A DNA stretch of 64,000 nt from Halorubrum salipaludis (GTDB lineage Archaea > Halobacteriota > Halobacteria > Halobacteriales > Haloferacaceae), in NCBI RefSeq assembly GCF_002286985.1, contig NZ_NSKC01000002.1:62001-126000 (forward strand), written 5' to 3'. This document shows positions 60,963-64,000 of this stretch, one piece after another. The notes below the pieces were generated by a model. The model was not told the origin of the DNA and ran no database searches. It saw only the letters and a program-made list of their open reading frames with translations. The position numbers and the translations under genes are program-made. Position 1 is the stretch's first letter. Every line of letters begins with the position of its first letter.

Positions 60963-62291
60963 ATGTCCGATGATCGATCCTGTACTACGCGGCGGGACGT
61001 ACTGAAGACGACCGGCACCGCGTCGGTGCTCGGGAGCGTTGCGCTCGCCGGCTGTTCCGGCGACGGCGGCGACGGCAGTGACGGTTCGGACGGTTCGGAC
61101 GGGTCCGACGGCAGCGACGGCTCGGACGGGTCCGACGGAGGCAGCGGCGGGAGCCTCGAGATCACCGGCGTCTGGTCCGGCGGCGAACAGGAGTCGTTCA
61201 GCAAGGTGATGGACCACGTGGAGGAGTCGACCGGCACGAGCCTCGAGTACTTCCCGCGCGACACCGACAGCCTGCTCACCGGCACGCTGATGGACTACGA
61301 GTCCGGCGTCGCCTCCGCCGACATCGTCGTGATGCCCTCGCCCGCGCGGATCATTTCGGACGCGCAGAACGGGCACCTCGCGCCGGTCGGCGACGCCTGG
61401 GACGCGGAGAACTTCGCGGTCGACCCGTCGCGGGTGACCGTCGACGGCGAGGTGTACGCCGCGCCGTTCAAGATGGACCTCAAGCCCGGCTTCTGGTACC
61501 GGAAGTCGTTCTTCGACGAGCACGGCCTCTCCGAGCCGGAGAGCTGGGACGAGTTCATGACGCTGCTCGACGAGCTCGCGGCGATCGAGGGGGTCGACGC
61601 CCCGATCGCCTCCGGGAACGGGACCGGGTGGCCGCTCAGCGACCTCACCGAGGGCTTCTTCATGCGGCAGGACGACGGCGCCGCACTCCAGCAGGGCCTC
61701 ATCGACGGCGACGCCTCCTTCACCGACGACCGGATCGCGACCGCCTTCGACGAGATCAAGACCCTCCACGAGGAGGGGTACTTCAGCCAGACGCGCGACT
61801 TCGGCGTCCAGTACGAGTACTTCTGGGACAACAGCCTCCCGCTGTACTTCATGGGCTCGTTCACGCCGGCCCAGGACGCGGTCCAGGACCCGTCCGACCT
61901 CGGCGTGTTCCGGCTCCCGGGCGTCGACGGCATCTCCTCGTCGGTCAACTGGTTCACCGTGCCGGCGTACTCGGACAACGTCGACGCGGCCCGCGAGGCG
62001 CTGAGCTCGTTCGTCTCCGCAGAGGGCCAGCAGGTGTGGGTCGAGGACGGCGGGTTCATCGCCTCCAACACCGAGGTGCCGGACGAGGCCTACGAGATCG
62101 AGGTCATGGCGAACCTGCCGGACCTCGCCGCCGAGGTGACGGTCGTGCCCGACCTCGACGACGCGCTCGGGAACCCGTTCCAAGAGGAGTTCTGGTCGGT
62201 GCTCAAAGGGCTGTGGGCCTCCCCGGACACGGCGACCGAGGACATCGTCAGCCCGCTCGACACCGCCCACCAGGAGACGCTGGATAACTGA
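60963..62291 (+). CDS. Extracellular sugar-binding lipoprotein (ABC type)
   Basis: 442 residues from the ATG at 60963. Tat motif TTRRDVLK (8-15) and lipobox LAGC (Cys31) give an exported lipid-anchored protein. A linker of repeated Gly-Ser-Asp follows (about 35-60). The body resembles family 1 solute-binding proteins for oligosaccharides: GVWSGGEQESFSKVMDHVEE, VYAAPFKMDLKPGFWYRKSF, FFDEHGLSEPESWDEFMTLL. Unusually, no permease or ATPase genes follow; only a small membrane protein comes next. Probably binds an oligosaccharide processed by the sulfatase. Confidence 0.9.
   Translation: MSDDRSCTTRRDVLKTTGTASVLGSVALAGCSGDGGDGSDGSDGSDGSDGSDGSDGSDGGSGGSLEITGVWSGGEQESFSKVMDHVEESTGTSLEYFPRDTDSLLTGTLMDYESGVASADIVVMPSPARIISDAQNGHLAPVGDAWDAENFAVDPSRVTVDGEVYAAPFKMDLKPGFWYRKSFFDEHGLSEPESWDEFMTLLDELAAIEGVDAPIASGNGTGWPLSDLTEGFFMRQDDGAALQQGLIDGDASFTDDRIATAFDEIKTLHEEGYFSQTRDFGVQYEYFWDNSLPLYFMGSFTPAQDAVQDPSDLGVFRLPGVDGISSSVNWFTVPAYSDNVDAAREALSSFVSAEGQQVWVEDGGFIASNTEVPDEAYEIEVMANLPDLAAEVTVVPDLDDALGNPFQEEFWSVLKGLWASPDTATEDIVSPLDTAHQETLDN
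61063..61146 (+). repeat. Gly-Ser-Asp microsatellite-like linker repeat
   Basis: About eight 9-base units of the type GAC-GGN-TCN encode the Gly-Ser-Asp linker after the lipid anchor of the sugar-binding protein. Such repeats vary in copy number by slippage. Confidence 0.75.
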
Positions 62292-62293
62292 CG

Positions 62294-62608
62294 ATGGAGT
62301 CGACGTCGACCGCGGACGACCGGGGCGACCGGGGCGACCGCCGCGGGGAGCTCGCCCGGATGTTCGACCCGGAGGAGATCCGGCGCCGGAACCTCGTCTC
62401 GCTCGGGATGGACGTGCTCATCCTCGCGACGACCGGCCTCCTCGTAATCCTGTTCACCAAGGGCCTGTGGCCGGCCGTCATCGGAGCGATCCCGATCGCG
62501 GCGCTCCTGTACTTCGGATGGGCCTCCTCGAAGGCGTTCTTCGTCGCGCAGGTGCTCGCGATCGGCGTGACGCTGCTCGCCACCGCGACCGGCGTGCTGC
62601 CGTACTGA
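62294..62608 (+). CDS. Small membrane protein paired with the sugar-binding lipoprotein
   Basis: 104 residues, three bases after the previous stop, so almost certainly in one transcript. N-terminal part charged (RGDRGDRRGELARMFDPEEI), then three hydrophobic helices: VLILATTGLLVILFTKG, AVIGAIPIAALLYFGWA, VLAIGVTLLATATGVLP. No family recognised. It is too small to be an ABC permease; its link to the binding protein is by position only. Confidence 0.75.
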   Translation: MESTSTADDRGDRGDRRGELARMFDPEEIRRRNLVSLGMDVLILATTGLLVILFTKGLWPAVIGAIPIAALLYFGWASSKAFFVAQVLAIGVTLLATATGVLPY

Positions 62609-62941
62609 CACGAGGGGATTCGGGAGGTCACGTTTTCGTCCCGCCGATCGGACTCGCGTTTTGCTTGAGTCAGGCGCAACGGGTTTGCTTGGGTCAGGCA
62701 CAGCCGTGCGTGATCGCGCGAGTGAGTCTCACACGGTGGTCGAGTGGTTGCTTATAAGTCGGATCGTCGCGGAGCCGGCGGGTGTTTATGAGCGGTCGTC
62801 GCCGTTGCTCACCCTCTTTTAAATACCCTCACGTGTCCACAGATCTGCACTACCGGCTCCCGCCATCACTCACCGCCGTTTCATGCACTGGGTGACGGGG
62901 CGTGGGACGCGATCTGTCGTGGAGATCGCCAAGGCCTCCGG
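62609..62941. other. 333-base region without a supported gene
   Basis: It contains a direct repeat TTTGCTTGRGTCAGGC (62661-62675 and 62682-62697), a GTGAGTCTCAC stem (62722-62732), and two TATA-like boxes (TGCTTATAAG at 62749-62758, TTTTAAATACC at 62817-62827). The second half is GC-rich with no good frame. A small RNA is possible; no sequence proof. Confidence 0.4.
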
Positions 62942-63988
62942 CTAGAATTCGAGGCCGACGGCGTCGCGGTCGGGTCGGATCGGGCTCGTCGGGTACGGCG
63001 GCGACGCCTCGGGGTCGTTGAACGGCCGGGGGGCCACGTCGTTGGGCGCGCCGGGGTAGAAGAGCGCGGCGAGCGTCTGGATCGCGGTCCGACCGCTGGC
63101 GAGCTCGAACTGGCCGCCGCCGTACAGCTCGATCCCCCGTTCCTCGCAGTACGCGATCGTCTCGAACAGCGATTCGAGGGTGCCGAACCGGGAGGGCTTG
63201 ATGTTGCACCACCCCGGCTCGACCGGGAGCAACTCGAGGCTCTCGACGCCGTCGATCGGGTAGTCGAAGGAGAGCCGGTCCGCCTGCGGCTCGACGAGCG
63301 GGCGCGTCTCGGGCGTGAACGCGGCGTCCTCGACGATCGCGGCCGGGAACGCGGCGAACACGTCGCGGTACAGCTCGGGGTCGGCCTCGACGTCGACGTC
63401 GGTGTCTTCGTACCAGCCCTTGAGGTCCAAAATGCGGACGGCGTCGGTCTCCCTGAGCGTCACGAACGCCTCCTCGGGCCAGTCGGGCGTCGGGTCGAGC
63501 TTGAACTCCAGGTCGTCGTCGAGCGCGAGCAGCTCCTCGACGCGGGCGGTCGTCGGCGGCTCTCCCAGCCGCGTCGAGACGACGAACCGGACCGGATCGG
63601 GGTCGATCCCGAGGTATTCGCCGAGCGACTCCCCGCGTTGCCGGAGCGCCAGGTCGAGCGCGGCGCTCTCGACTGCCCACCGGCGGTAGTTGCGGAAGTA
63701 CTCCCGTTCGGGCGGCTTGTGCGCGAAGAGATCGATCTCGTCTAAACGGGCCGACAGCCCGTCGATCGTCCACTCCCCCTCGATGTCGATCGGGTCGGTC
63801 CCGACGAGCGCGGCGTGGTCCTCGGTCTCGTACGTCACGTCCTCGCCGCGGCCGATGACCCCGTCGCCGGTGAGACGGAACTCGGTGGTCGTCCGCTCGA
63901 ACCCGCTGGTCGTTTTCCCGGTGTACCGGCGCCGGTCCACCGATTCGATCGTCACCGAGAGGTCCGCGATCCGCTCGTACGCGCTCAT
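62942..63988 (-). CDS. Enolase superfamily (mandelate racemase-like) protein
   Basis: 348 residues. The C-terminal barrel shows LEFKLDPTPDW with a Lys, then metal-ligand strands RILDLKGWYED, AAIVEDAAF with Glu/Asp, and GWCNIKPSRFGTLESLFETI with Lys, then IELYGGGQFELASGR. The N-terminal capping domain is visible with ERTTTEFRLTGDGVIGRGED. Such enzymes dehydrate or epimerise sugar acids. With TrmB, sulfatase and the sugar-binding lipoprotein, it fits a sugar acid step. The right end (12 bases beyond its ATG) is the window edge. Confidence 0.8.
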   Translation of the reverse strand: MSAYERIADLSVTIESVDRRRYTGKTTSGFERTTTEFRLTGDGVIGRGEDVTYETEDHAALVGTDPIDIEGEWTIDGLSARLDEIDLFAHKPPEREYFRNYRRWAVESAALDLALRQRGESLGEYLGIDPDPVRFVVSTRLGEPPTTARVEELLALDDDLEFKLDPTPDWPEEAFVTLRETDAVRILDLKGWYEDTDVDVEADPELYRDVFAAFPAAIVEDAAFTPETRPLVEPQADRLSFDYPIDGVESLELLPVEPGWCNIKPSRFGTLESLFETIAYCEERGIELYGGGQFELASGRTAIQTLAALFYPGAPNDVAPRPFNDPEASPPYPTSPIRPDRDAVGLEF

Positions 63989-64000
63989 GGCGTCCCCGAC

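Noticed and set aside
60831-62270. Upstream extension of the sulfatase frame to about 62270.
   Set aside because: The extra sequence is the antisense of the sugar-binding protein gene. The ATG at 60830 lies a good distance from a TATA box and begins a normal sulfatase.
62883-62944. A 20-codon frame starting MHWVTGRG just before the end of the enolase-superfamily gene.
   Set aside because: No conserved features; too short, and the stop falls in the opposite gene's own stop region by chance.
62850-63773. Antisense frame opposite the enolase-superfamily gene.
   Set aside because: Overlaps the real gene in another frame of the same strand and is Arg/Asp/Gly junk.
1-64000. CRISPR arrays, tRNA or rRNA genes, insertion sequences.
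   Set aside because: No regularly spaced repeats of 28-40 bases, no transposase-like proteins, and no cloverleaf or T-loop consensus seen in the gaps on reading. A covariance search could still find a missed tRNA.

Overview
The window reads as chromosomal DNA of a haloarchaeon, most likely a Halorubrum-type member of the Haloferacales. Coding DNA is very GC-rich with strong G/C at third codon positions. The proteins are acid-rich, lipoproteins carry twin-arginine signals, and core genes are archaeal (uS10 family, NAC, archaeal methionine adenosyltransferase, MptE, PyrB/PyrI). Many genes begin about 25 bases after a TATA-like box, as leaderless haloarchaeal genes do. The genus is an inference. 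I found no rRNA, tRNA, CRISPR array or insertion sequence.

Layout. 0-6.8 kb: a zinc deacylase cut by the window edge, a four-helix membrane protein, SRPBCC and VOC proteins, a divergent DoxX/HxlR pair, acylphosphatase and a GlmM-type phosphosugar mutase. 7-12.2 kb: a complete BMP-type (nucleoside-like) ABC importer. 12.2-16.6 kb: geranylgeranyl reductase family protein, M20 peptidase, universal stress protein. 16.6-25.7 kb: nitrate assimilation, made of a siroheme nitrite reductase with a tiny overlapping gene, two tandem molybdopterin nitrate reductases and an MFS nitrate transporter, separated by long AT-rich regulatory gaps rich in dyads. 25.7-34.3 kb: uS10 paralogue, Nudix, DUF5787, then lactate oxidation (a giant D-lactate dehydrogenase diverging from LutC and a LutB-LutA fusion) and a PRC-barrel protein. 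34.3-37.9 kb: haloarchaeal conserved hypotheticals, then a twin-HU protein with a Tat signal. 38-49.5 kb: methionine adenosyltransferase, aminotransferase, TbsP-like regulator, TrmI, NAC, a creatininase/MptE/dihydropteroate synthase pterin cluster, TrmJ and AzlCD. 49.5-58 kb: a low-GC membrane gene, pyrBI, ASCH, DUF2797, a BsuPI-like protein, MenD and DUF1028. 58-64 kb: a TrmB-type sugar regulator, sulfatase, orphan sugar-binding lipoprotein and enolase-superfamily protein, which look like a sulfated-sugar module.

The most unusual object is the gene at 37162-37905. It encodes two tandem copies of the bacterial nucleoid protein HU behind a twin-arginine export signal whose cleavage site abuts what looks like the ancestral HU initiator Met. 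A perfect 20-bp palindrome sits at its promoter. It looks like an imported bacterial chromatin protein re-targeted to the cell surface. Other points of interest are the partly homogenised tandem nitrate reductases, the overlapping stems in the nitrite/nitrate reductase intergenic region, and a recurrent pattern of short tandem duplications anchored at gene stop codons.
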